The position numbers were made by a program, and so were the translations under genes. From LMUY01 sp964246185 (GTDB taxonomy: Bacteria > Pseudomonadota > Alphaproteobacteria > Acetobacterales > Acetobacteraceae): a stretch of DNA of 64,000 bases. The DNA lies in contig CAXTPP010000003.1 of the NCBI GenBank assembly GCA_964246185.1, positions 7,194 through 71,193 of the forward strand, read 5' to 3'. Position 1 is the first letter of the stretch, and each line of letters begins with the position of its first letter. Below, piece after piece: positions 25,471 to 33,034 of this stretch. The notes beneath the pieces are model-generated. The model made no database searches and was not told the DNA's origin. It saw only the letters and a list, made by a program, of their open reading frames with translations.

Positions 25471-25590
25471 TCAGGTGTGGTGATGATGCCTGTGGTGGTG
25501 GTGATGGTGGCTATAGGCTTGGGCCGGAGCCGCTCCGACCACGCCGATCGCCAGCACGGCAAGGGCTGCGACCATTAGTTTTCGAATCAT
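25471..25590 (-). CDS. Exported 39-residue histidine-rich peptide
   Basis: Too short for ordinary gene finders. The reading frame starts ATG ATT CGA AAA at 25590 with AGAAGG six bases upstream. It encodes MIRKLMVAALAVLAIG, a basic then hydrophobic signal peptide with a likely cut after AQA. The predicted mature peptide is YS, six His, Arg, four His, Thr, so ten of about fourteen residues are His. Such a peptide should bind transition metals (Ni, Zn, Cu, Co) in the periplasm. It ends eight bases before the EEP gene and is preceded by an inverted repeat. A signal sequence, a ribosome-binding site and both CAC and CAT codons for His argue for a real gene rather than a simple repeat. Confidence 0.72.
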   Translation of the reverse strand: MIRKLMVAALAVLAIGVVGAAPAQAYSHHHHHHRHHHHT

Positions 25591-25616
25591 GTTGAACCTT
25601 CTCTCTGTGACCGGCC

Positions 25617-25648
25617 GTTACATTGGACTGGCATGCGAGGTATGTAAC
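25617..25648 (-). promoter_or_regulatory. Inverted repeat upstream of the His-rich peptide gene, candidate operator
   Basis: GTTACAT and ATGTAAC form an exact 7-bp inverted repeat with an 18-base spacer, 27 bases upstream of the peptide's start codon. The half-sites are AT-rich in a GC-rich genome. Spacing and position fit a dimeric repressor or activator. The regulator is unknown; the spacing does not match the Zur or NikR boxes that I remember. Confidence 0.4.
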
Positions 25649-25769
25649 ACCGCCGCAGGCAGGAACAAAGCCATCTACTCTGCGGAACAACGTTTTGCTT
25701 GCACAGCGAGAGTTCATTTTCTTGGACCAGGCATGGCCTCTGCGCGATGACCAAGGCTGGCGCGAGTCG

Positions 25770-26528
25770 TCACCGGTCCCGCACCTCCACTACGGCGCGC
25801 CTGGCCGCAGCGAGCAACAGGCCGCAATCGTTGTTCACGGTCACGAACTTGAAGCCCATGCCGATGGCGCGCCTGGCATAGGCGGCAGTCAGGCAGTGGA
25901 CGCCAGCGGCGATGCCGCGCTCGCCTGTCGCCTGGACCACCCGCTCGTAAATACGCAGGATTTCCGGCTCCTCCCGGTCCAGCACCGGAGGCAATCCCAT
26001 CGAGAAGCCCAGGTCGGAGGGACCGACGTACACAGCGTCGATGCCGGGCACGTCCAGGATGGCGTGAAGGTTGGCGACCGCCTCGGCGGTCTCGATCATG
26101 GGGATGCAGAGCACCTCGTCGTTGGCGGTTTTCTGGTAGCCTGCGCTTGGCCCGTAGATGCTGGCGCGCACGGGGCCGTTGGAACGGGCGCCGGCCGGCG
26201 GGTAGCAGCAGGCGGACACGAACGCCTGCGCCTGGGCCGGCGTGTTCACCATTGGGCAGATCACGCCGTAGGCCCCGGCGTCCAGCACCTTGCCGATGAG
26301 GCCGGGCTCGTTGGACGGAACGCGCGCCATCGGCAGCGCCGGGTGCGGCTGCATCGCTTGGAAGCACTGCACCATGGACATGTAGTCCTGCACGCCATGC
26401 TGCAGGTCCACCGTGATGCTGTCCCACCCCGCCTGGGCCATGGTTTCGGCGGAGAAGCCGCTGGGGATGGCGAGCCAGCCATTCACGGAGGCGCTGGTTT
26501 GCCAGATTTGCTTGAGTTTGTTCGCCAC
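25770..26528 (-). CDS. HpcH/HpaI aldolase family protein
   Basis: A 252-residue class II, metal-dependent aldolase. The catalytic His is in VDLQHGVQDY, the metal-binding Glu in IPMIETAEAV and the Asp in VGPSDLGFSMG. Related enzymes cleave 2-keto-3-deoxy sugar acids or 4-hydroxy-2-ketoheptanedioate to pyruvate (or a 2-keto acid) plus an aldehyde. The preferred start is GTG at 26528 (reading MANKLKQIW), which fits the family N-terminus; GTG at 26555 is the alternative. It follows the VOC dioxygenase gene on the same strand after 50 bases. It could complete the sugar-acid route begun at 20786, though on the opposite strand. Confidence 0.83.
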   Translation of the reverse strand: MANKLKQIWQTSASVNGWLAIPSGFSAETMAQAGWDSITVDLQHGVQDYMSMVQCFQAMQPHPALPMARVPSNEPGLIGKVLDAGAYGVICPMVNTPAQAQAFVSACCYPPAGARSNGPVRASIYGPSAGYQKTANDEVLCIPMIETAEAVANLHAILDVPGIDAVYVGPSDLGFSMGLPPVLDREEPEILRIYERVVQATGERGIAAGVHCLTAAYARRAIGMGFKFVTVNNDCGLLLAAARRAVVEVRDR

Positions 26529-26578
26529 GGCTGAAGCCTTGCAGTTTGACGGCACGGTGCTGCCCGCTTAGGGGCCGA

Positions 26579-27514
26579 CTAAATCGGTTTCAGCCCCGCT
26601 TCGATGGCTGCGCGCTTCGGCTCCAGGAACGGCGGCAGCGCCAGCCGGGTGCCGAGCGAGTCGGGCGCTTCGTCGGCGGCGAAGCCGGGGCCGTCGGTCG
26701 CGATCTCATACAGGATGCCGCCGGGTTCCCGGGCATAGAGGCTGCGGAAGTAGAACCGGTCCACGGGGCCGCTGAAACGCACGCCCAACCGGCGCAGCCG
26801 GTCCACCCAGGCGTCGTATTCGGTATCCAAGATGCGGAAGGCCACATGATGCGCGCCACCCGCACCCTGGTGGGCCGAGGCGAGGCCAGGCTCCACCCGC
26901 ACGTGCAGCTCGGCCGCCGGCCCGCCATCGCCCATGGCGAACACGACGGTTTCGCAGCCATCGGCGGCGTGGAACGTGCGTGCCTGCGACATGCCCATCA
27001 CGTCCGTCAGGAACGCCTCGGTCGCCGCGATCTCGCGCACGCTCATCGTGATCGGACCCAGGCCGCGGATTTGGCAGGCAGGCGGCACTGTGCTGCCAGC
27101 CCACGGGCGAGCATCGCCTACACCGCCATCATCGACCAGCAGCAGGCGCTGGCCTTCGGGGTCTTCCAGCGCCAAGCCGTCGCGCCCGTCCTCCGACACG
27201 GGGGTGCAGGCCACGCCAGCATCCGCCAGATAGGATCGCCACCAGCCGAGCGCCTCCGGTCCCGCGACTCGCAGGCCGGTCCGCACGATGCTGCCCGCGC
27301 CGCGCCGCTCGGGCGCTGCCGGCCAGTCGAAGAAGGTGAGGTCCGTGCCGGGCCGCCCTTCCCCATCGGCATAGAACAGGTGGTAGGCGGATGTGTCGTC
27401 CTGGTTCACCGTCTTCTTGACCAGGCGCATGCCCATGGTGCCGGTGTAGAAGGCGTGGTTGCCGCGCGCGTTGGCGGAGATGGCGGTCAGGTGGTGGTGT
27501 CCGCGCAACTGCAT
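26579..27514 (-). CDS. VOC-superfamily ring-cleaving dioxygenase (MhqO/LinE-like)
   Basis: A 311-residue protein made of two vicinal-oxygen-chelate halves. The first begins LRGHHHLTAISAN and runs through FYTGTMGMRLVKKTVNQDD. The second begins LGPITMSVRE and contains HHVAFRI and the metal Glu in GGILYEIATDGPGF. This pattern is that of glyoxalase-family ring-cleaving dioxygenases acting on hydroquinone-type aromatics. The metal-binding His, His and Glu appear intact. It is upstream of the aldolase gene on the same strand and may share its transcript. Confidence 0.83.
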   Translation of the reverse strand: MQLRGHHHLTAISANARGNHAFYTGTMGMRLVKKTVNQDDTSAYHLFYADGEGRPGTDLTFFDWPAAPERRGAGSIVRTGLRVAGPEALGWWRSYLADAGVACTPVSEDGRDGLALEDPEGQRLLLVDDGGVGDARPWAGSTVPPACQIRGLGPITMSVREIAATEAFLTDVMGMSQARTFHAADGCETVVFAMGDGGPAAELHVRVEPGLASAHQGAGGAHHVAFRILDTEYDAWVDRLRRLGVRFSGPVDRFYFRSLYAREPGGILYEIATDGPGFAADEAPDSLGTRLALPPFLEPKRAAIEAGLKPI

Positions 27515-27636
27515 CAGTCAGGCTCCTCGGCGTTGTTTGGAGCTTCGCACGCCTGGCCGGCCTCGCAAACCCGGCGCCTCTACACCAAGGCTTAACCGGC
27601 AAGCGCCAGGGTGCATCGTCAACAAGGCTTCCCCGC

Positions 27637-29241
27637 ATGTCCGCGCTGCTTGCCGCTGCCCCGCCTTTCCGTCCAAGCCAGAAGGACCGCTTCCTGGCGT
27701 TCGCCTTCGCCGCGGCAGACCTTCTGGTGGAGGTTGCGGAAGACGGCACGATCGGCTTTGCCGCCGGCGCCTTCAAGGCCCGTTTCGGCCAGGCGCCCGA
27801 GCATTTCAGCGGCCAAACGATCCACCGCCTGTTCCATGGCGCGGACCGGCCGGCGCTGGACCTGGCGCTTTCCACCACCGCCGTGCGCGGCCGCCTGGCG
27901 CCGCTGGTGCTCCGCCTGTCGGACACGTTGGGCACCCCCGTTGTCGTATCCGGCCTGGCCATGCCGTCATCGCCCGGGCGGCTTTGCTTCACCGTCGGGC
28001 GCCTGCCTGCGCTGCCTCATCCCAGCGTGGAGGGCGGGCCTGCCGGGTCGTTCCGGCAGATGGCGGAGGAAAGGCTGAATGCGGACGATGGCGGCGCGAT
28101 CGGGTTGCTCGAACTGGCGGACTGGTCCGCGGTCCGGGACCGGCTGCCCCTCGAAGCGCAGCGCCCCCTGCAAGCGGAAATCGTGGAGGTGCTCGCCCGG
28201 CTCGGCGGACCCGGCAGCGTTGCGGGGGAAATCTCCTGCGGCCGTTTCGGCGTGCTGGCGGACGCGCCGCCGGATTTGGGCACGGTCGTCGCGGAACTGG
28301 AGCATTTGCTGCGCAATCACCCGGCCACGGCGCAGACCAAGGTGCAGAGCGCCAGCATCGGCCTGGACCGGGAGGGGCTGACAGGGATGCAAGCCGCTCG
28401 GGCGCTGCGCTTCGCCCTGGCCCGTTTTGCGGATGGCGGCACGGACGCCACGGTGGACGCCGGCTTCAACAGCGGCCTGGCGGAGTTCATCGCCGGTGCG
28501 CAGATGCGTGCCCGGACGGTGCGCAACATGCTGGGAGAGGGCCGGTTCCGCCTGGCGTTCCAGCCGGTGGTGGGCCTCGACGACGGGGCCATCCATCATT
28601 ACGAGGCCTTGCTGCGCCCCATCTTCGCCCCTGGCAGCGAAATCCAGACCACGCAGGACTTCGTGACCTTCGCTGAGGCGGTAGGCTTGTCGGAGGAGAT
28701 GGACTGGGCGGTGATGCAGCACGCGGCCGCAGCGCTTGCCGCCTCGCCTGGCGCGTCCGTTGCAGTCAACGTGTCCGGGCTTTCCATGCAGAGCGTCACG
28801 TTCCGGGACCGGGTGGTGGCGCTTGTCCGGACGATGAAAGTGCCGAGCCGCCTACTGGTCGAGCTGACGGAGACGGCCGACATCGTGGACGTGGCAAGCG
28901 CCTCCGGCATGATCGCGGAGTTGCGCGCGTTGAAGGTGCCGGTCTGCATCGACGATTTCGGCGCCGGATCGGCGGCGTTCAGGTACCTGCGGGAGTTCCG
29001 GGTCGATTACGTCAAGCTGGAGGGCGCCTACGTCCGCGGCGCGCTGCGCAATGCGCGGGAGCACGGCTTCCTGCTCTCGATGATCGAGCTGGCCAACTTC
29101 GTCGGAGCCAAGGTGATCGCGGAGACGATCGAGACCGAGGAGGAAGCGCAGATGATGCGGGATCTGGGCGTGGAATTCGGCCAGGGATGGCTGTTCGGCC
29201 GGCCAGGGATGCTGCCCGGCGTGCTCGGCTCCGCCGGCTGA
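27637..29241 (+). CDS. EAL-domain protein, probable c-di-GMP phosphodiesterase
   Basis: A 534-residue cytoplasmic protein. Residues 1-110 look PAS-like. About 140-290 resembles a degenerate GGDEF domain with no GGDEF signature, and the EAL domain runs from about 295 to the end. The EAL motifs are present: YEALLRP, NVSG, ELTET, IDDFGAG, DYVKLEG, ETIETEEEA and QGWLFGRP. DYVKLEG shows Glu where many active enzymes have Asp after the Lys. The other metal-binding residues are conserved, so hydrolysis of c-di-GMP is likely but not certain. No membrane segment is seen. It converges on the tRNA-Val gene. Confidence 0.83.
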   Translation: MSALLAAAPPFRPSQKDRFLAFAFAAADLLVEVAEDGTIGFAAGAFKARFGQAPEHFSGQTIHRLFHGADRPALDLALSTTAVRGRLAPLVLRLSDTLGTPVVVSGLAMPSSPGRLCFTVGRLPALPHPSVEGGPAGSFRQMAEERLNADDGGAIGLLELADWSAVRDRLPLEAQRPLQAEIVEVLARLGGPGSVAGEISCGRFGVLADAPPDLGTVVAELEHLLRNHPATAQTKVQSASIGLDREGLTGMQAARALRFALARFADGGTDATVDAGFNSGLAEFIAGAQMRARTVRNMLGEGRFRLAFQPVVGLDDGAIHHYEALLRPIFAPGSEIQTTQDFVTFAEAVGLSEEMDWAVMQHAAAALAASPGASVAVNVSGLSMQSVTFRDRVVALVRTMKVPSRLLVELTETADIVDVASASGMIAELRALKVPVCIDDFGAGSAAFRYLREFRVDYVKLEGAYVRGALRNAREHGFLLSMIELANFVGAKVIAETIETEEEAQMMRDLGVEFGQGWLFGRPGMLPGVLGSAG

Positions 29242-29243
29242 GG

Positions 29244-29318
29244 TGGTGGGCGCGACAGGGATTGAACCTGTGACCCTTCGCGTGTGAAGCGAATGCTCTA
29301 CCGCTGAGCTACGCGCCC
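29244..29318 (-). tRNA. tRNA-Val (anticodon CAC)
   Basis: A 75-base cloverleaf on the minus strand. The acceptor stem is GGGCGCG/CGCGCCC with discriminator A and an encoded CCA. The D arm has AGCTCAGCGGTAGAGC, the anticodon stem TTCGC/GCGAA encloses loop TTCACAC (CAC at 34-36), and the T arm contains GGTTCAATCCC. It reads the GTG valine codon, frequent in this GC-rich genome. The CCA ends two bases from the EAL gene stop. No integrase or attachment-site duplication is seen beside it. Confidence 0.96.
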
Positions 29319-29517
29319 GGCCCGCTCAAGGCCGGCCAGGTGTCCTAACCGGACCTGCCTTTGCTGTCCAGCAGCCTGCTCGGACGCAGCGGCGCGGCTT
29401 GGCCATCGACCGCTGAAATCGGCTCTCCCGCACAGGCGTGTGAACGCGGCGAGGCATCCGTTCACCACCCCAGCTCCGTATCAGTTGCGAACCAACATTC
29501 CGGTGTGGATGCCTATG

Positions 29518-30591
29518 CGATGGAACGAGGCGCTCCGGCCGCAAGGCGCGCGGGCTGCCGGCATCGCCATCATGGCCGTGACCGGGCTGCCGGCCCAGGC
29601 GCTGGCCCACGTGAAGTGGTTCTGCTCAGTCGCCGATGTCACGCAGGCGCCGGCCGCCCTGGTTGACGTTCTGACGCCGCTGTTCGGCCTGATCTGCCTT
29701 GGCTTCCTGCTGATGGTCTTCACAGGATTTCTGGTCGATGGCAGCGTGGCCCGGCGCTGGCCCTGGCTCGCCTCCAGCGGCATGTCAAACGCCGGCACCG
29801 AGGAGAAGCTGGTCCGCCTTGCAACGGGAGCCTACTTCCTGCTGCTCTGGAACGGGAGTGCGGTGGTGCTGTGGGAGCGCGGCGACGCGATCCTGACGCC
29901 CGAGCTGCTGGCGAGCGTTCCATGGATGGGAGCCTTGCAGTTCGCCATCGCCGTATCGGTCGGGTGGCGACGCAGCTGTCTTTTCGCCGCGGCTGGCATC
30001 GGCGTCCTCTACGGCTACGGAATCCTGCAGTTCGGCATCTTCCATATGACCGACTACGTGTTCTTCCCCGGCATCGCAGCCTACCTGGCTTTGACGGGGC
30101 TAGATAAGCCGTGGGCGCTGCGATGGCGCGTTTCCCTGCTGTCCGGCGGCCTGGCCTTCGGCCTGATGTGGACGGCGGTGGAGAAGTTCGTCTATCCGCA
30201 ATGGACGCTGGCCGTCGTGGGCGAGCATCCTGACTTGGCGTTCGGCTTTCCTTGGCCGTTCGTCGTCGTCATGGCCGGCTTCGTGGAGTTCACGCTGGCC
30301 TTCTACGTCGTCGTCGGCCAAGGCTTGGTCCGTTTCGGCGCTGTCGCCTACGCCGCCATCTTCCTCGCCGCGATCCCCGAATTCGGCCACCTGGACTCGG
30401 TGGGCCACATACCGATCGTCGGCATCCTGGCCGTGGTATGCCTTCGAGGCGGCTCACCGCTGCAACGCCTGCTGAGGCTGCCGAAACGGGGCGTCATCGC
30501 CCAGGCAGCCATGGTTTCGGCCCTGTACCTGGTTTCCCTGACCGGTTTCTTCGGGATGTATTATGGGCTGCAATGGATGGAATACGGGTGA
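29518..30591 (+). CDS. Polytopic membrane protein of unknown function (HVKWF N-terminus)
   Basis: About 357 residues. A signal-like N-terminus ends at QALA, followed by HVKWFCSVADV and then about nine hydrophobic segments. Polar residues within or next to the segments, such as IFHMTDYVFFP, WTAVEKFVYP and EFGHLDSVGHIP, include His and Glu that could bind a metal, haem or quinone. I recall the HVKWF start from uncharacterised bacterial membrane proteins but cannot name a function. The start is uncertain: ATG at 29518 gives a clean signal peptide, while GTG at 29440 would add 26 residues. Neither has a good ribosome-binding site. Confidence 0.72.
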   Translation, partial: RWNEALRPQGARAAGIAIMAVTGLPAQALAHVKWFCSVADVTQAPAALVDVLTPLFGLICLGFLLMVFTGFLVDGSVARRWPWLASSGMSNAGTEEKLVRLATGAYFLLLWNGSAVVLWERGDAILTPELLASVPWMGALQFAIAVSVGWRRSCLFAAAGIGVLYGYGILQFGIFHMTDYVFFPGIAAYLALTGLDKPWALRWRVSLLSGGLAFGLMWTAVEKFVYPQWTLAVVGEHPDLAFGFPWPFVVVMAGFVEFTLAFYVVVGQGLVRFGAVAYAAIFLAAIPEFGHLDSVGHIPIVGILAVVCLRGGSPLQRLLRLPKRGVIAQAAMVSALYLVSLTGFFGMYYGLQWMEYG

Positions 30592-30622
30592 AAACGACGC
30601 GGGGCATTTAAGATTGGGGCAT

Positions 30623-32041
30623 TCACGCCGAGAGCGGCTCGGCGATGTCCTCCAGCGACTTGCCCTCGGCGTCGATCCCCAGCCAGAGCTCCATCCCCGC
30701 CCCCGCCAGCATCAGCAACCCGGCAATGCCGTACCCGGCCGATAGCGCCCAGGCTGACCCGGCGGCAATCAGCCACCCGAACAGGAACGGCGCCGCCGCC
30801 CCGCCGATCAAGGTGCCCAGCGCGAAGAACACGGCGATGGCCAGCGCCCGGGTTTCGAGGGGGAATATCTCGCTCGACGTGAGATAGGCGGAGGACGCCG
30901 CGGCAGAGGCAAAGAAGAACACCACGACCCAGCACAGCGTCTGCGTCGTCGCGGTGAGCAGGCCCAAGCCAAACAGCACAGCCACTGCCATCAGCAGCAG
31001 GCCCGAGACGGCATAGGTGCCGGCGATCATCTTCTTGCGGCCGATGGTATCAAAGAAATGGCCCAGGACGAGCGGCCCGACGAAGTTCCCCAAGCACAGC
31101 GGCAGGATATACAGCCCAACATTGGCATCCGGCACATGCTCGTAATGCTGCAGCACCAGGCCGTAGGTGAAGAACACCGCGTTGAACAGGAATGCCTGGC
31201 CCACCATCAACGTCAGCGCAAGCATCGACCGGCCACGGTAGCGGCCAAGCATCGCGGTGAAGATCAGCCCGAATCCGAAGCTCTTGCGGGGATGGATGGT
31301 CAGGCTGCCGTCCGCGCGAGCCAGCGGCCCGCCGCTCCGGCTCACCCGCGTCTCAATGTCCGCCATGGTCTCCCGGGCCAGCTCGGCCTTGCCGTGGGTG
31401 ACCAGCCAGCGCGGGCTTTCCGGCAGTTGGTGGCGCAGGAACAGCACGCCTGCGCCGAGCACCCCGCCGATGGCGAAACCGAGCCGCCATCCCCAGTCGA
31501 GTGGCACCAGGGCGCCGGAAAGCAGCGGGATCGAGGCTGCGGCGCCGACGGCCGCGCCGAGCCAGTAGCTGCCGTTCACCATGACGTCGATGCGTCCGCG
31601 CAACCGAGCCGGCATCAGCTCGTCGATGGCGGAGTTGATCGCCGCGTACTCGCCGCCGATGCCGAGCCCGGTAATGATGCGGAAGAGGGCGAAACTCCAG
31701 AAATTCCAGGCGCAGGCCGAGAGCATCACGCCTGCGATGTATGTGCCGAGCGTGAAATAGAAGATGCGCTTGCGCCCGAGGCGGTCGGTCAGCCAGCCAA
31801 ACACGAGTGCGCCCAGGACCGCGCCGATGACGTAGAACGATGCGAGCGTGCCGATGTTCTGGGCGGTCAGTCCGAGCGTCCGGCTATCCTGCAGGACCGG
31901 GCCGAGCGAACCCATGATGGTGACTTCCAGGCCGTCCAGTATCCACGTGACGCCGAGTGCGCCCACGACCAGGATGTGGAAACGGCTCCAGGGCAGGCGG
32001 TCGAGACGGGCCGGGATGTCCGTTTGGATGGCGGCGCTCAC
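30623..32041 (-). CDS. MFS transporter, sugar/aromatic-acid porter type
   Basis: A 472-residue inner-membrane transporter with twelve predicted membrane segments. The family loops are visible: GWLTDRLGRKRIF between segments 2 and 3, LPESPRWL in the central region and GHFFDTIGRKKM between segments 8 and 9. These match the metabolite:H+ symporter group of the major facilitator superfamily. The GTG start overlaps the TGA of the DUF421 gene by four bases (GTGA), so translation is probably coupled. The substrate is unknown. Confidence 0.85.
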   Translation of the reverse strand: MSAAIQTDIPARLDRLPWSRFHILVVGALGVTWILDGLEVTIMGSLGPVLQDSRTLGLTAQNIGTLASFYVIGAVLGALVFGWLTDRLGRKRIFYFTLGTYIAGVMLSACAWNFWSFALFRIITGLGIGGEYAAINSAIDELMPARLRGRIDVMVNGSYWLGAAVGAAASIPLLSGALVPLDWGWRLGFAIGGVLGAGVLFLRHQLPESPRWLVTHGKAELARETMADIETRVSRSGGPLARADGSLTIHPRKSFGFGLIFTAMLGRYRGRSMLALTLMVGQAFLFNAVFFTYGLVLQHYEHVPDANVGLYILPLCLGNFVGPLVLGHFFDTIGRKKMIAGTYAVSGLLLMAVAVLFGLGLLTATTQTLCWVVVFFFASAAASSAYLTSSEIFPLETRALAIAVFFALGTLIGGAAAPFLFGWLIAAGSAWALSAGYGIAGLLMLAGAGMELWLGIDAEGKSLEDIAEPLSA

Positions 32042-32484
32042 CCGTCGCCTTCCGGAATGATCGAGACTTTGCCGTCCCGCTCCACGATGGAGTAGCGGAC
32101 TTGATCCAGTCGCATCAGGCCTTTCTGCCGGACGGCCACCATCACGTCGCTCTCCAACATGCGGAGCGCGCGCATCCGCTCCTGTCGCCACTCGCCGCGC
32201 TCATAGACGACAACCGGCGTGCCATCGACCAGGCGGCCGAACCAGGGCGACCAGTTTTTCAGCGTCGAGACCATCACGTGCATCAGCCCGATGGAGAACA
32301 CGACGCTGAACGCGGCCACCATCGAGTGGTCGTCCCCGAGCACGGCCGACATCAGCGCGCCGCCGAACAGGAACAGCACCACGATATCGAACGGGGCCAG
32401 CATGCTCGCCAAACGCCGGCCGATCAGCCGCACGGCGAACAGCAGCACCAGGTAGGCGAAAGCAGCGCGGATGACGACGCTCAT
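32038..32484 (-). CDS. DUF421 (YetF-like) membrane protein
   Basis: A 148-residue protein with three hydrophobic segments in the first 80 residues (FAYLVLLFAVRLIGRR, IVVLFLFGGALMS, VVFSIGLMHVM). A cytoplasmic domain follows with the typical GTPVVVYERGEW and MRALRMLESDVMVAVRQKG. DUF421/YetF proteins are widespread and poorly understood. The ATG overlaps the upstream TGA (ATGA), and its own stop overlaps the MFS start. These overlaps give a tight three-gene operon and imply a joint membrane function. Confidence 0.85.
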   Translation of the reverse strand: MSVVIRAAFAYLVLLFAVRLIGRRLASMLAPFDIVVLFLFGGALMSAVLGDDHSMVAAFSVVFSIGLMHVMVSTLKNWSPWFGRLVDGTPVVVYERGEWRQERMRALRMLESDVMVAVRQKGLMRLDQVRYSIVERDGKVSIIPEGDG

Positions 32485-32993
32485 GGCGCAATGAACTGCG
32501 ACCAATGCAGCATCGCATGGCCGTCCAGCCGGGCCTCCAGGACGTTATCGCCGACGGCATTCGGTTCGAGCACCAACCGGAACTCGGCATTGTGCGCTCC
32601 CGGCGGGACTGCCACCATCATCACCAGGCCATCTTGCACCACCTGCGTGCTGACAGGCTGCGGGATGATGGATTTCAGGCCCATTGGCTCCACGAGATTG
32701 GCGCCGATGAACAGATCCAGAGTCGGCTCTGATGTCGGATTATCCGAATGGAAAGTGAGCTGCGTTGCGCTCTGGGAACGGGCCACCGGTTCGAAATCAA
32801 CGGCCAAAGCCGACTCGGCGCTCTTGGCTGTCCGATGGCTGTAAGCGCCGTGGCCCATGAACCCCGCCAGTCCCGCCGCGACGAACAACACCATCACCAA
32901 ACGTCCGGCCCGCTCAGCCCAAACCCAACGCCGCTCAAATGGCTCGTCGAAACCGACCTCCGGTTCGTCATTAACCCGGTCGGCACCTTGCAT
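32481..32993 (-). CDS. Hypothetical single-pass membrane protein
   Basis: About 170 residues: a charged cytoplasmic N-terminus (DEPEVGFDEPFERRWVWAER), one membrane segment near residues 33-50 and an extracytoplasmic domain of about 115 residues rich in beta-forming stretches. The TGA overlaps the ATG of the DUF421 gene. The ATG at 32993 is the most plausible start; a longer version to 33056 would overlap the glf gene. I recognise no family, though similar proteins accompanying DUF421 genes seem familiar. Confidence 0.72.
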   Translation of the reverse strand: MQGADRVNDEPEVGFDEPFERRWVWAERAGRLVMVLFVAAGLAGFMGHGAYSHRTAKSAESALAVDFEPVARSQSATQLTFHSDNPTSEPTLDLFIGANLVEPMGLKSIIPQPVSTQVVQDGLVMMVAVPPGAHNAEFRLVLEPNAVGDNVLEARLDGHAMLHWSQFIAP

Positions 32994-33034
32994 GGGGAGG
33001 TGAACTCGCTTGCAGCCCGCCAGTTCCGGCTGGA

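Noticed and set aside
25480..25506. The CAC/CAT-rich run considered as a simple microsatellite
   Set aside because: It is in frame with a signal peptide and ribosome-binding site and mixes codons, so a coding explanation is better.
25617..25648. Inverted repeat considered as a NikR or Zur box
   Set aside because: Spacer length and half-site sequence do not match the consensus forms I remember; only a generic operator is proposed.
29244..29318. tRNA-Val considered as a genomic-island attachment site
   Set aside because: No integrase gene and no repeated 3' tRNA end were seen nearby.
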